Source: DAOMOP01 sp035444405 (GTDB lineage Bacteria; Pseudomonadota; Gammaproteobacteria; Burkholderiales; Rhodocyclaceae). From it: a stretch of 13,190 nt of DNA. Under the pieces are notes generated by a model. It saw only the letters and a program-made list of their open reading frames with translations. It ran no database searches and was not told the origin of the DNA. Position numbers and translations under genes: made by a program. The DNA is taken from assembly GCA_035444405.1 (NCBI GenBank), contig DAOMOP010000109.1:1-13190 (forward strand), given 5' to 3'. The stretch's first letter is position 1, and each line of letters opens with the position of its first letter. Of the stretch, positions 7,005 to 13,190 are shown piece by piece.

Positions 7005-8177
7005 ATGAACGTACCGTGCCTGAACCTGAATCTCGGCGAGGACATCGATGCGCTGCGCGACGCGGTGCGCGCGTTCGCGCAGAACGAGATCGCGCCGCGC
7101 GCCGAGGCGATCGACCGGGAGAACGAGTTCCCCGCCGACCTGTGGAAGAAGTTCGGCGACATGGGGCTGCTCGGCATGACGGTCGACGAGGCCTACGGCG
7201 GCACCGACATGGGCTATCTCGCCCATATCGTCGCGATGGAGGAGATCTCGCGCGCGTCCGCGTCGGTCGGCCTGTCCTACGGTGCGCACTCGAACCTGTG
7301 CGTGAACCAGATCCGCCGCAACGGCAACGCGGCGCAGAAGCAGAAATACCTGCCCAAGCTCGTCTCGGGCGAGCACGTCGGCGCGCTGGCCATGTCCGAG
7401 CCCAACGCCGGCTCCGACGTCGTGTCGATGAAGCTGCGCGCCGACAAGAAGGGCGACCGCTACGTCCTGAACGGCGCGAAGATGTGGATCACCAACGGCG
7501 GCGACGCCGACACGCTGGTCGTCTATGCCAAGACCGACGTCGAGGCAGGTCCGCGCGGCATCACCGCCTTCATCGTCGAGAAGGGCATGAAGGGTTTTTC
7601 GTGCGGCACGCATCTCGACAAGCTCGGCATGCGCGGCTCGAACACCTATCCGCTGTTCTTCGACGACTGCGAAGTGCCCGAGGAGAACGTGCTCGGCCAG
7701 GTCGGCGGCGGCGTCAAGGTGCTGATGAGCGGGCTCGACTACGAGCGCGCGGTGCTGTGCGGCGGACCGCTCGGCATCATGGCGGCGTGCATGGACGTGG
7801 TCGTGCCCTACCTGCACGAGCGCAAGCAGTTCGGCCAGCCAATCGGCGAGTTCCAGCTGATGCAGGGCAAGGTCGCCGACATGTACACGGTGTGGAACGC
7901 GACGCGCGCCTACGTGTATGCGGTCGGCCAGGCGTGCGACCGCATGGACCATGCGCGCACCTTGCGCAAGGACGCCGCCGGCGCGATCCTGTACTCGGCC
8001 GAGAAGGCCACCTGGATGGCCGGCGAGGCGATCCAGACGCTCGGCGGCGTCGGCTACACCAACGAGTACCCGACCGGGCGGCTGTGGCGCGACGCCAAGC
8101 TCTACGAGATCGGCGCCGGCACCAGCGAGATCCGCCGCATGCTGATCGGGCGCGAGCTGTTCGGGGAGACGGCGTGA
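7005..8177 (+). CDS. liuA: Isovaleryl-CoA dehydrogenase
   Basis: This FAD enzyme converts isovaleryl-CoA to 3-methylcrotonyl-CoA in leucine degradation and passes electrons to electron-transfer flavoprotein. The 390 residues cover the acyl-CoA dehydrogenase fold: an N-terminal helical domain, a middle beta domain with LAMSEPNAGSDV (128-139) and MWITNGG (160-166), and a C-terminal helical domain. Two features identify the isovaleryl branch. Glu247 in SGLDYERAVLCGGPLG matches the catalytic Glu254 of human IVD. The site used by medium- and short-chain enzymes reads YEIGAGTSEIRRMLIGR, with no glutamate before the GT. The ATG at 7005 has GAGGAG (6994-6999) five bases upstream; a GTG at 6972 in frame is less likely. 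The gene probably lies in one transcription unit with the upstream thioesterase under LiuR-like control. The usual liuBCD partners do not follow it. Confidence 0.96.
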   Translation: MNVPCLNLNLGEDIDALRDAVRAFAQNEIAPRAEAIDRENEFPADLWKKFGDMGLLGMTVDEAYGGTDMGYLAHIVAMEEISRASASVGLSYGAHSNLCVNQIRRNGNAAQKQKYLPKLVSGEHVGALAMSEPNAGSDVVSMKLRADKKGDRYVLNGAKMWITNGGDADTLVVYAKTDVEAGPRGITAFIVEKGMKGFSCGTHLDKLGMRGSNTYPLFFDDCEVPEENVLGQVGGGVKVLMSGLDYERAVLCGGPLGIMAACMDVVVPYLHERKQFGQPIGEFQLMQGKVADMYTVWNATRAYVYAVGQACDRMDHARTLRKDAAGAILYSAEKATWMAGEAIQTLGGVGYTNEYPTGRLWRDAKLYEIGAGTSEIRRMLIGRELFGETA

Positions 8178-8218
8178 GCGGCTGCCTTCCTGCGCGAGAG
8201 TCTGTTACGGGCTCGTCG

Positions 8219-8409
8219 GAAGGTTCCTTCCCCAAGCGGGCGAAGGCGGGGTTTCGCAAAGCGCCGCTTTGCGCCGCCGTAGCGGGCTGGCTGTGCAATG
8301 CCTGCCCTCCAGGACAGGATGGGGATGGGTTTCCGCTGGCGCTGCGGAGTCCACCCATCCCCACCCCGGCCCTCCCGTTGGGGAGGGCGAGGACGGCCGC
8401 CTTCGGCGG
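8219..8409. repeat. Hairpin-rich intergenic element (REP/BIME-like)
   Basis: The 282-bp gap between ivd and the thiolase gene is packed with inverted repeats: GGAAGG-TT-CCTTCC (8219-8232), CGCAAAGC-GCC-GCTTTGCG (8255-8273), an 11-bp stem TGGGGATGGGT/ACCCATCCCCA (8320-8330 and 8353-8363) enclosing TCCGC/GCGGA, GCCCTCCC-GTTG-GGGAGGGC (8369-8388) and CCGCC-TTC-GGCGG (8397-8409). No gene-like reading frame or T-tract was seen. The composition is that of a dispersed palindromic repeat family, but copy number cannot be judged from one window. It could end or stabilise the upstream transcript. Confidence 0.6.
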
Positions 8410-8459
8410 GGGCAGGGCCGCCCGCCGCGGCCCGCGATTCGAATTCCAAGGAGCAAGTC

Positions 8460-9650
8460 ATGAGTGATCCTATCGTCATTGTTTCCGCCGCCCGCACGCC
8501 GATGGGCGGCTTCCAGGGCGAGCTCGCCGCGCTGACCGCGCCGCAGCTCGGTGCCACCGCGATCCGCGCCGCGCTCGAGCGCGCCGGGCTCGCAGCGGAG
8601 AAGGTCGAGGAAGTCATCATGGGCTGCGTGCTGCCGGCCGGCATCGGCCAGGCGCCGGCCCGCCAGGCCGCGCTCGGCGCCGGTCTGCCGACCTCCGCCG
8701 GCTGCACGACGATCAACAAGGTGTGCGGCTCGGGCATGAAGGCCACGATGCTCGCGCACGACCTCCTGGTCGCCGGCAGCAACGAGGTGATGGTCGCCGG
8801 CGGCATGGAGTCGATGAGCAATGCCCCGTACCTGCTGCCCAAGGCGCGCGGCGGCTACCGCCTCGGCCACGGCCAGGTGCTCGACCACATGTTCTTCGAC
8901 GGCCTCGAGGACCGCTACTCGGAAGAGAACAAGGGCCGCCTGATGGGGACCTTCGCCGAGGACTGCGCGGCGCACTTCGATTTCTCGCGCGCCGCGCAGG
9001 ACGAATTCGCGATCGCGTCGACGACGCGTGCGCAAAAGGCCATCCAGGACGGTTCGTTCGCGTGGGAAGTCGCGCCGGTGACGGTGCCCGGGCGCAAGGG
9101 CGAGACCGTCGTCGATCGCGACGAGCAGCCGCTGAAGGCACAGCTCGACAAGGTCGGCACGCTCAAGCCCGCGTTCAAGAAGGACGGCACCGTCACTCCG
9201 GCCAACTCGAGCTCGATCTCGGACGGTGCCGCCGCGCTCGTACTGATGCGCCGCTCGACCGCCGAGCGGCTCGGACTCGCACCGCTCGCGACCATCGTCG
9301 CGCACGCGACCCACTCGCAGGATCCGCACTGGTTCACGACCGCGCCGGTCGGCGCGATCCACAAAGTGCTCGGCAAGGCCGGCTGGCAGGCGGGCGATGT
9401 CGATCTGTGGGAGATCAACGAGGCCTTCGCCGTCGTCACGATGGCGGCGATGCGCGAGCTCGCGCTGCCGCACGACAAGGTCAACGTGCATGGTGGCGCG
9501 TGCGCGCTCGGCCACCCGATCGGCGCCTCCGGCGCGCGCATCGTCGTGACGCTGCTCGGCGCGCTGAGGAAGCACGGCGGCAAGCGCGGCGTCGCGAGCC
9601 TGTGCATCGGCGGTGGCGAGGCGACGGCGCTGGCGGTGGAGCGCGCCTGA
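8460..9650 (+). CDS. Acetyl-CoA C-acetyltransferase (thiolase)
   Basis: This biosynthetic-type thiolase interconverts two acetyl-CoA with acetoacetyl-CoA, or cleaves 2-methylacetoacetyl-CoA in isoleucine breakdown. The 396 residues carry the full catalytic set: Cys89 in INKVCGSGMKA (acylated nucleophile), the NEAF motif at 320-323, His352 in GGACALGHPIGASGAR, and Cys382 in LCIGGGEA (acid/base). Cys89 has the same number as in the Zoogloea enzyme. MVAGGMESMSNAPYLLPKARGGY (111-133) resembles the ACAT1/AtoB group more than long-chain FadA. The ATG at 8460 has AAGGAG (8448-8453) six bases upstream; the frame remains open leftward only through the repeat-rich gap. Position after ivd suggests a role at the end of Leu/Ile degradation, and phaC in the window makes a supply of acetoacetyl-CoA for PHA an attractive alternative. 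The substrate cannot be decided from sequence. Confidence 0.95.
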   Translation: MSDPIVIVSAARTPMGGFQGELAALTAPQLGATAIRAALERAGLAAEKVEEVIMGCVLPAGIGQAPARQAALGAGLPTSAGCTTINKVCGSGMKATMLAHDLLVAGSNEVMVAGGMESMSNAPYLLPKARGGYRLGHGQVLDHMFFDGLEDRYSEENKGRLMGTFAEDCAAHFDFSRAAQDEFAIASTTRAQKAIQDGSFAWEVAPVTVPGRKGETVVDRDEQPLKAQLDKVGTLKPAFKKDGTVTPANSSSISDGAAALVLMRRSTAERLGLAPLATIVAHATHSQDPHWFTTAPVGAIHKVLGKAGWQAGDVDLWEINEAFAVVTMAAMRELALPHDKVNVHGGACALGHPIGASGARIVVTLLGALRKHGGKRGVASLCIGGGEATALAVERA

Positions 9651-9674
9651 GCGTGTGAAGCCGCAGCGGCGGTG

Positions 9675-9721
9675 CGCGCACCGTGTCGACGCCTCACTCA
9701 CCGGCATTGACACGGTGCGCG
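9675..9721. terminator. Long inverted repeat after the thiolase gene
   Basis: CGCGCACCGTGTC (9675-9687) and GACACGGTGCGCG (9709-9721) are perfect 13-bp complements around a 21-base loop, starting 24 bp after the thiolase stop. No T-tract follows, so it may be a Rho-assisted terminator or RNA-stabilising hairpin rather than a classical intrinsic terminator. The right arm begins within TTGACA, which could resemble a -35 element by chance. Confidence 0.55.
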
Positions 9722-9805
9722 TGCCGGGCGGGCCGGTTCATCGCCGACTGGTGACGCAGCGGCGGATTTGAAGCGGTCCCCGTTTGAGCCTGCGGCGGTC
9801 GGACC

Positions 9806-9846
9806 CGGCGCAGACCAAACCATGTGCAGCGGCGTGGTCTGCGCCG
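9806..9846. terminator. Long inverted repeat after the tandem-repeat protein gene
   Basis: CGGCGCAGACCA (9806-9817) and TGGTCTGCGCCG (9835-9846) are perfect 12-bp complements around a 17-base loop. On the minus strand it lies about 30 bp after the stop of the tandem-repeat gene, the expected place for a terminator. No T-tract is seen. Confidence 0.55.
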
Positions 9847-9876
9847 AAGGCTCCGGGCGCCGGCCGTGCCTGCGAC

Positions 9877-10311
9877 TCAAGAGTCAAGGCTGCGCGGTGC
9901 AATCCGCTCACCCTGATCGGTCGGACCGACACTGCGTGGTGCGATCCGCTCGTCACCCTGCCAGGCGATCAGCACCGTCGCGTCGAGGCTGTGCGGTGCG
10001 ATCCGCTCACCCTGGTTCGTCGGGCCGACACTGCGTGGTGCGATCCGCTCGTCGTTCTGCCAGGCGATCAGCACCGTCGCGTCGAGGCTGCGCGGTGCGA
10101 TCCGCTCACCCTGGTCCGCCGGGCCGACACTGCGCGGTGCGATCCGCTCGTCGTCCTGGAAGCTCACCAGGAAATCCGCCCGTGTGTCGGCCCGCGGCGC
10201 GATATCGCAAGTCGAGGACAGATTCGCTGCAGCGAATGCAGATCCGGCAGTGACGGTCAGCGCCAACGCAAAGGCGGTAAGAGTCAGCGATTTGTGTGCG
10301 GTGGTATTCAT
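9877..10311 (-). CDS. Exported tandem-repeat protein with ERIAPRS motifs, family not recognised
   Basis: I do not recognise this 144-residue protein. Its N-terminus is a clear Sec signal peptide: basic MNTTAHK, a hydrophobic core LTLTAFALALTVTAG, and an A-F-A cleavage site after about residue 27. A mature protein of about 117 residues is predicted in the periplasm or outside the cell. Residues 54-144 are two complete 33-residue repeats plus a 25-residue third. Each full repeat carries ERIAPRS twice, 14 then 19 residues apart, with a hydrophobic spacer DATVLIAWQ. Six motif copies begin at Glu55, 69, 88, 102, 121 and 135 (one is ERIAPHS). A degenerate copy (CDIAPRA, 35-41) precedes them. The start at 10311 is chosen because the signal peptide begins there and GAGGA lies nearby upstream (about 10319-10324). 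No membrane segment, enzyme motif or lipobox is seen, and there is one cysteine (Cys35). Function is unknown. Confidence 0.75.
   Translation of the reverse strand: MNTTAHKSLTLTAFALALTVTAGSAFAAANLSSTCDIAPRADTRADFLVSFQDDERIAPRSVGPADQGERIAPRSLDATVLIAWQNDERIAPRSVGPTNQGERIAPHSLDATVLIAWQGDERIAPRSVGPTDQGERIAPRSLDS
9880..10152 (-). repeat. 99-bp coding tandem repeat (2.75 copies)
   Basis: Copies span 10054-10152, 9955-10053 and 9880-9954 (the last ends at the stop codon). They are nearly identical, differing at a few bases, several of them synonymous, which suggests recent duplication or homogenisation. Each 99-bp unit contains two copies of a shorter module encoding ERIAPRS. The copies are contiguous, without spacers. 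Confidence 0.9.
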
Positions 10312-10763
10312 TTTGGTGTTCCTCATCTGGTTGAGCAAAACTTGCAACATAGTGCGCAGCGCCTTGTGTCGTGTGGCGAGTTCTGATCCGGCTTGCGGGG
10401 TATGTTCAGCAATGCCTCGCCACTGCAGGCACCAGAGCGAGACGCGTGCCAGAGTACGCAAGTCCTTGATTGGCAATATAATGCATGTGCCGATAGCCAG
10501 AGATGCGCGATAGTGCATTTACTGCATGGACGTTCAGTGCTGAACGTTCAGCGTTCAGTGGGCGCGAGTCGTGTCAGGCGGGATGTTTGCGCGGTGTTAT
10601 TAACGAACGCCGCCCTTGGGTCAGTCCCCGCCCACAGAATCGAGAAGCTGCCGTTCGTCGCCACCTCGCAGGCGAGTGACAGGTAACCGTCGCATTGCTG
10701 CTCCACGGGCATCTGCCGGCAAGTCACGGCTGAGGCCGAGGAGCGGTTATTCCGACGCGCGGC
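10312..10763. other. 452-bp intergenic region between the repeat-protein gene and the AraC gene
   Basis: No convincing gene was found here. The part next to 10311 must contain the promoter of the tandem-repeat gene, but no clear -35/-10 pair was identified on the minus strand; TATGTT near 10347-10352 is only a weak -10 candidate. AT content is higher than in the flanking genes around 10460-10560. A nested palindrome cluster at 10530-10558 is listed separately. The stretch 10600-10760 shows nothing beyond minor GC-rich stems such as CGGC-TGAG-GCCG near 10730. No strong terminator follows the AraC gene. Confidence 0.6.
10530..10558. promoter_or_regulatory. Nested CGTTCAG palindromes, probable operator
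   Basis: CGTTCAG occurs three times (10531-10537, 10545-10551, 10552-10558) and its complement CTGAACG once (10540-10546). This makes two overlapping dyads: ACGTTCAG-TG-CTGAACGT (10530-10547) and the perfect 12-bp palindrome CTGAACGTTCAG (10540-10551). Such symmetric half-sites are typical of dimeric repressors, for example the TetR family. The protein that binds is not identified in the window. Confidence 0.5.
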
Positions 10764-11822
10764 CTAGCCGGCCATCCCGTTCGGTGCGCCCGCCGCCTGC
10801 CTGATGCGACTCGGCGCCACCCCCGTCCACTCCCGAAACGCCCGCGCAAAGCTCTTCTCGTTCTCGAATCCCACCGCCGCCGCGACCTGTTTCACCGGTT
10901 TCCGCGTCTGCAGCAGCAGCTTGATCGCCCGCTCCCGTCGCGCGTCGTTCTTCAACCGCTGCAGCGACACCCCTTCCTCCTTCAACTGCCGGTGCAGCGT
11001 GCGCACCGACATGTTGAGCTGCGCGGCCACGTCCTCGGCCGTGTGCGCGGCCGCCGGGTCGGCGCCGAGGATCTGGCTCACACTGTGGACCAGCAGGCGG
11101 TCGCGGCGGTATTGGAGGACGGTCAGCGGCAGCGCCCGCTGGAGCATGACCTGTAGCGCGCGTTCATCACGGCGCAGCGGCAGGCCGAGGTAGCGGGCGT
11201 CGAAGCTGAGGGCGGCGGCGTCGGCTTCGAAGCGCAGCGGGCCAGGGAAAAGAAAGGGGTAGGCGTCGGCGTGGCGCGGCGCGGGGAAGGGCATCGTGGT
11301 TTCGGTCAGCGCGATGCGCGAGTCGATCAGCCAGCAGGCATAGCCGAGGAGGTAGCGCAGCGTGCTGACGAGGCAGAGCTCGCGCAGCTCGCCGAAGTCG
11401 CGCGCCTCGACGATGCGGATGGTGGCGGCGCTGCGGCTCTGGCTGAAGCCGAGGGTGAGGTCGTCGGTAAGCAGCCGATGATGGCGGCACCAGCGCTTCA
11501 GTGCCACTTCCAGCGTCGGGCTGGTGAGCGAGGCGCGGCACAGCATGCCGTAGCTGCCCCACGGCAGGCGCCGCGAGAACCAGCCCAGCGCCTCGTCGTC
11601 GAGCTCCTGCATGGCGAAGCCGGAGATCGCTTCCATCTGCGCCGCGGTGACGCGCGCGGCGGGGTCGGCAAGCAGCGCCTCGGGGATCTGCGCGTGCTGC
11701 AGGGCGCTGGCCGGATCGATGCCCCGGCGGCGGTAGCCGAGGACGATCGCGCGGATGAAGGCGATCGGCGTGGCGGCGCGGCCGCGCGTGAGCTCGGCGG
11801 GCGAAGGGGCGAGAGTCTTCAT
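10764..11822 (-). CDS. AraC-family transcriptional regulator
   Basis: The 352-residue protein has an N-terminal ligand-sensing region of the arabinose_bd type (about 18-215) and a C-terminal AraC DNA-binding domain (about 245-340). The first helix-turn-helix is EDVAAQLNMSVRTLHRQLKE (263-282). The second and the conserved tail are VKQVAAAVGFENEKSFARAF (310-329) and EWTGVAPSRIR (331-341). This architecture is shared with OruR-like and other catabolic regulators, and relatives often sit by fatty-acid or amino-acid degradation genes. The ATG at 11822 has AGGA nine bases upstream (11832-11835). The gene is divergent from the acyl-CoA dehydrogenase at 12096, which may be its target, but an assembly gap lies between them. 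The inducer is unknown. The frame stays open far upstream only through the gap and antisense DNA, which is not real coding. Confidence 0.93.
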   Translation of the reverse strand: MKTLAPSPAELTRGRAATPIAFIRAIVLGYRRRGIDPASALQHAQIPEALLADPAARVTAAQMEAISGFAMQELDDEALGWFSRRLPWGSYGMLCRASLTSPTLEVALKRWCRHHRLLTDDLTLGFSQSRSAATIRIVEARDFGELRELCLVSTLRYLLGYACWLIDSRIALTETTMPFPAPRHADAYPFLFPGPLRFEADAAALSFDARYLGLPLRRDERALQVMLQRALPLTVLQYRRDRLLVHSVSQILGADPAAAHTAEDVAAQLNMSVRTLHRQLKEEGVSLQRLKNDARRERAIKLLLQTRKPVKQVAAAVGFENEKSFARAFREWTGVAPSRIRQAAGAPNGMAG

Positions 11823-11920
11823 GAGCCGGAATCCTGCGGCGCCATGGCAGGATTTGCAACCCTGTTGGCAGTTGTCACGTCGCGCTTCGCGGTACGCTTG
11901 GGTGCATTTGGGGCGCGTGC

Positions 11921-11934
11921 GCGCATAATTGCGC
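11921..11934. promoter_or_regulatory. Palindrome GCGCATAATTGCGC with -10-like core
   Basis: Arms GCGCA/TGCGC flank TAAT in the AraC-acyl-CoA dehydrogenase intergenic region. CATAAT (11924-11929) could serve as a -10 on the plus strand. TTGGGT (11898-11903) lies 20 bp upstream, long for a standard promoter. It may be an operator shared by the divergent genes. Confidence 0.3.
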
Positions 11935-12004
11935 ATGTCTGCCGCAAGCGTGTGCCGTGTCGCGGCGACGCTGCGATGCGCTCGCACGCGATGATGCGTG
12001 CGTG

Positions 12005-12014
12005 NNNNNNNNNN
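12005..12014. other. Assembly gap (10 Ns)
   Basis: Ten undetermined bases lie between the AraC regulator and the second acyl-CoA dehydrogenase. The true distance and any sequence lost are unknown. Any reading frame crossing it is unreliable. Confidence 0.99.
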
Positions 12015-12095
12015 CCCGCCGCGCCACGCGATACGCGTTATCGATTCATCGGGGCGGTCCCTGCCCGGCCGCCGCACAAGAAGTGGAGAGACAGC

Positions 12096-13190
12096 ATGAT
12101 CCTGACCGAAGAACAGGAGATGATCCGCGACGCGATGCGCAGCTTCGCGCAGGAGCGCCTGGCGCCGTTCGCCGCCGACTGGGACCGCAACCACACCTTC
12201 CCGCGCGAGGCGCTGAAGGAGCTCGGTGCGCTCGGCGCAATGGGCATGGTGGTGCCCGAGCAGTGGGGCGGGGCCGGCATGGACTACGTGAGCCTGGTGC
12301 TCGCGCTCGAGGAGATCGCCGCCGGTGATGGCGCGACCTCGACCATCGTCAGCGTGCAGAACTCGCTCGCCTGCGGCATTCCGAACCGCTACGGCAGCGA
12401 CGCGCAGAAGGCGCGCTGGCTGAAGCCGCTCGCGCAGGGCGACATGCTCGGCTGCTTCTGCCTGACCGAGCCGCACGTCGGCTCGGACGCGTCGGCGATC
12501 CGCACCACCGCGGTCCGAGTGCACGACGATCAGGGCGACGGCTGGATCCTCAACGGCGTCAAGCAGTTCATCACCACCGGCAAGCATGCCGACGTCGCGA
12601 TCGTGTTCGCCGTCACCGACAAGGCGGCGGGCAAGAAGGGCATCTCGTGCTTTCTGGTGCCGGCCGACACGCCGGGCTACGTCGTCGCGCGCATCGAGGA
12701 GAAGATGGGCCAGAAGGCCTCGGATACCGCGCAGATCCTGTTCGAGAACTGCCGCGTGCCGGCCGACGCGCTGCTCGGCGCCGAGGGCGAGGGCTACAAG
12801 ATCGCATTGTCCAACCTCGAGGCCGGGCGCATCGGCATCGCCGCGCAGTGCCTGGGCATGGCGCGCGCGGCGCTCGAGGCAGCGGTCAAGTACGCGCACG
12901 AGCGCGAGACCTTCGGCAAGCCGATCTTCGAGCACCAGGCGGTCAATTTCCGCCTCGCCGACATGGCCACGCAGCTCGAGGCGGCGCGCCAGCTCGTCTG
13001 GCATGCGGCGAGCCTCAAGGACGCCGGCCGGCCGTGCCTGAAGGAGGCCTCGATGGCGAAGCTCTTCGCCTCGGAGATGGCCGAGCGCGTGTGCTCGGAT
13101 GCGATCCAGGTGCATGGCGGCTACGGCTACGTTTCCGACTTCCCGGTCGAGCGCATCTACCGCGACGTGCGCGTGTGCCAGATCTACGAG
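12096..13190 (+). CDS. Acyl-CoA dehydrogenase, short/branched-chain type (3' end beyond window)
   Basis: This FAD acyl-CoA dehydrogenase introduces a 2,3-double bond into an acyl-CoA and donates electrons to electron-transfer flavoprotein. The 365 codons shown lack only about 10-15 residues of a normal length. Signatures are CFCLTEPHVGSDAS (120-133) and FITTGKHAD (158-166) of the flavin/substrate region, ERETFGKPIFEHQAV (269-283), and QVHGGYGYVSDFPVERIYRD (338-357). The last codon in the window encodes Glu365 of QIYE, which aligns with the catalytic base of short- and medium-chain enzymes (normally followed by GT). The site that holds glutamate in isovaleryl-CoA dehydrogenase is Gly244 here (LEAGRIG). 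It is therefore a short-chain or 2-methylbutyryl/isobutyryl-type enzyme, not a second IVD. The start has GGAG seven bases upstream (12085-12088). Substrate length cannot be fixed from sequence. Confidence 0.94.
   Translation, partial: MILTEEQEMIRDAMRSFAQERLAPFAADWDRNHTFPREALKELGALGAMGMVVPEQWGGAGMDYVSLVLALEEIAAGDGATSTIVSVQNSLACGIPNRYGSDAQKARWLKPLAQGDMLGCFCLTEPHVGSDASAIRTTAVRVHDDQGDGWILNGVKQFITTGKHADVAIVFAVTDKAAGKKGISCFLVPADTPGYVVARIEEKMGQKASDTAQILFENCRVPADALLGAEGEGYKIALSNLEAGRIGIAAQCLGMARAALEAAVKYAHERETFGKPIFEHQAVNFRLADMATQLEAARQLVWHAASLKDAGRPCLKEASMAKLFASEMAERVCSDAIQVHGGYGYVSDFPVERIYRDVRVCQIYE

Noticed and set aside
6615..7952. Minus-strand frame of 445 residues over the thioesterase and ivd genes
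   Set aside because: Antisense artefact; both plus-strand genes have diagnostic motifs, ribosome binding sites and normal lengths.
8205..9713. Minus-strand frame of 502 residues over the thiolase gene
   Set aside because: Antisense to a thiolase with complete active site; it also runs through the hairpin-rich gap.
9880..10152. CRISPR array
   Set aside because: The 99-bp units are directly adjacent with no unique spacers and encode a continuous protein.
9768..10386. Plus-strand open frames over the tandem repeats
   Set aside because: They also repeat because the DNA repeats, but lack a signal peptide or sensible start, while the minus frame has both.
10466..10482. Plus-strand promoter from TTGAT and TATAAT near 10466-10482
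   Set aside because: The two hexamers are only about 5 bp apart, too close to act together, and no plus-strand gene follows.
10764..13115. Single 783-residue minus-strand frame joining the AraC gene to sequence beyond the gap
   Set aside because: It is kept open only by passing through the Ns and antisense of the acyl-CoA dehydrogenase; the real AraC start is at 11822 with a Shine-Dalgarno sequence.

Overview
The window is GC-rich DNA with strong third-position GC bias. Its gene set suggests a betaproteobacterium, probably of the Azoarcus/Thauera/Aromatoleum type. That placement is an inference from gene content and codon use, not from a marker gene. Ten genuine protein genes were found, plus an eleventh open at the right edge and an uncertain fragment at the left edge. 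No rRNA, tRNA, insertion sequence or CRISPR array was seen. A run of 10 Ns (12005-12014) marks an assembly gap, so linkage across it is assumed rather than shown.

Left part (1-2850): an alanine dehydrogenase gene (minus) lies back to back with a gene for a BtuF-like helical-backbone metal-receptor protein that has no signal peptide (plus). The latter converges with a small PIN-domain gene (minus), and their two stop codons sit in one short palindrome.

Polyhydroxyalkanoate block (2825-5777, minus): a metallo-beta-lactamase-fold hydrolase with a GTG start lies 20 bp upstream of a complete class I PHA synthase gene (phaC). A Rho-independent terminator follows phaC. The pair looks like an operon.

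Branched-chain acyl-CoA block (5837-9650, plus): a MerR-family regulator resembling LiuR is followed by a promoter overlapped by a LiuR-like dyad. Then come a PaaI-type hot-dog thioesterase, isovaleryl-CoA dehydrogenase (LiuA/Ivd) and an acetyl-CoA acetyltransferase. The last two are separated by a hairpin-rich intergenic element. Together they suggest oxidation of leucine- or isoleucine-derived acyl-CoAs to acetyl-CoA, with possible supply to PHA synthesis. The methylcrotonyl-CoA carboxylase, hydratase and lyase of a full liu operon are not in the window.

Right part (9651-13190): two long inverted repeats lie after the thiolase. Next is the most unusual gene: a small exported protein (minus, 9877-10311) made of 33-residue tandem repeats with six ERIAP[RH]S motifs, whose family I do not recognise. 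Its 452-bp upstream region contains a cluster of nested CGTTCAG palindromes. An AraC-family regulator (minus) follows. After the assembly gap, a second acyl-CoA dehydrogenase (plus) runs off the window, the last codon shown being its predicted catalytic glutamate.
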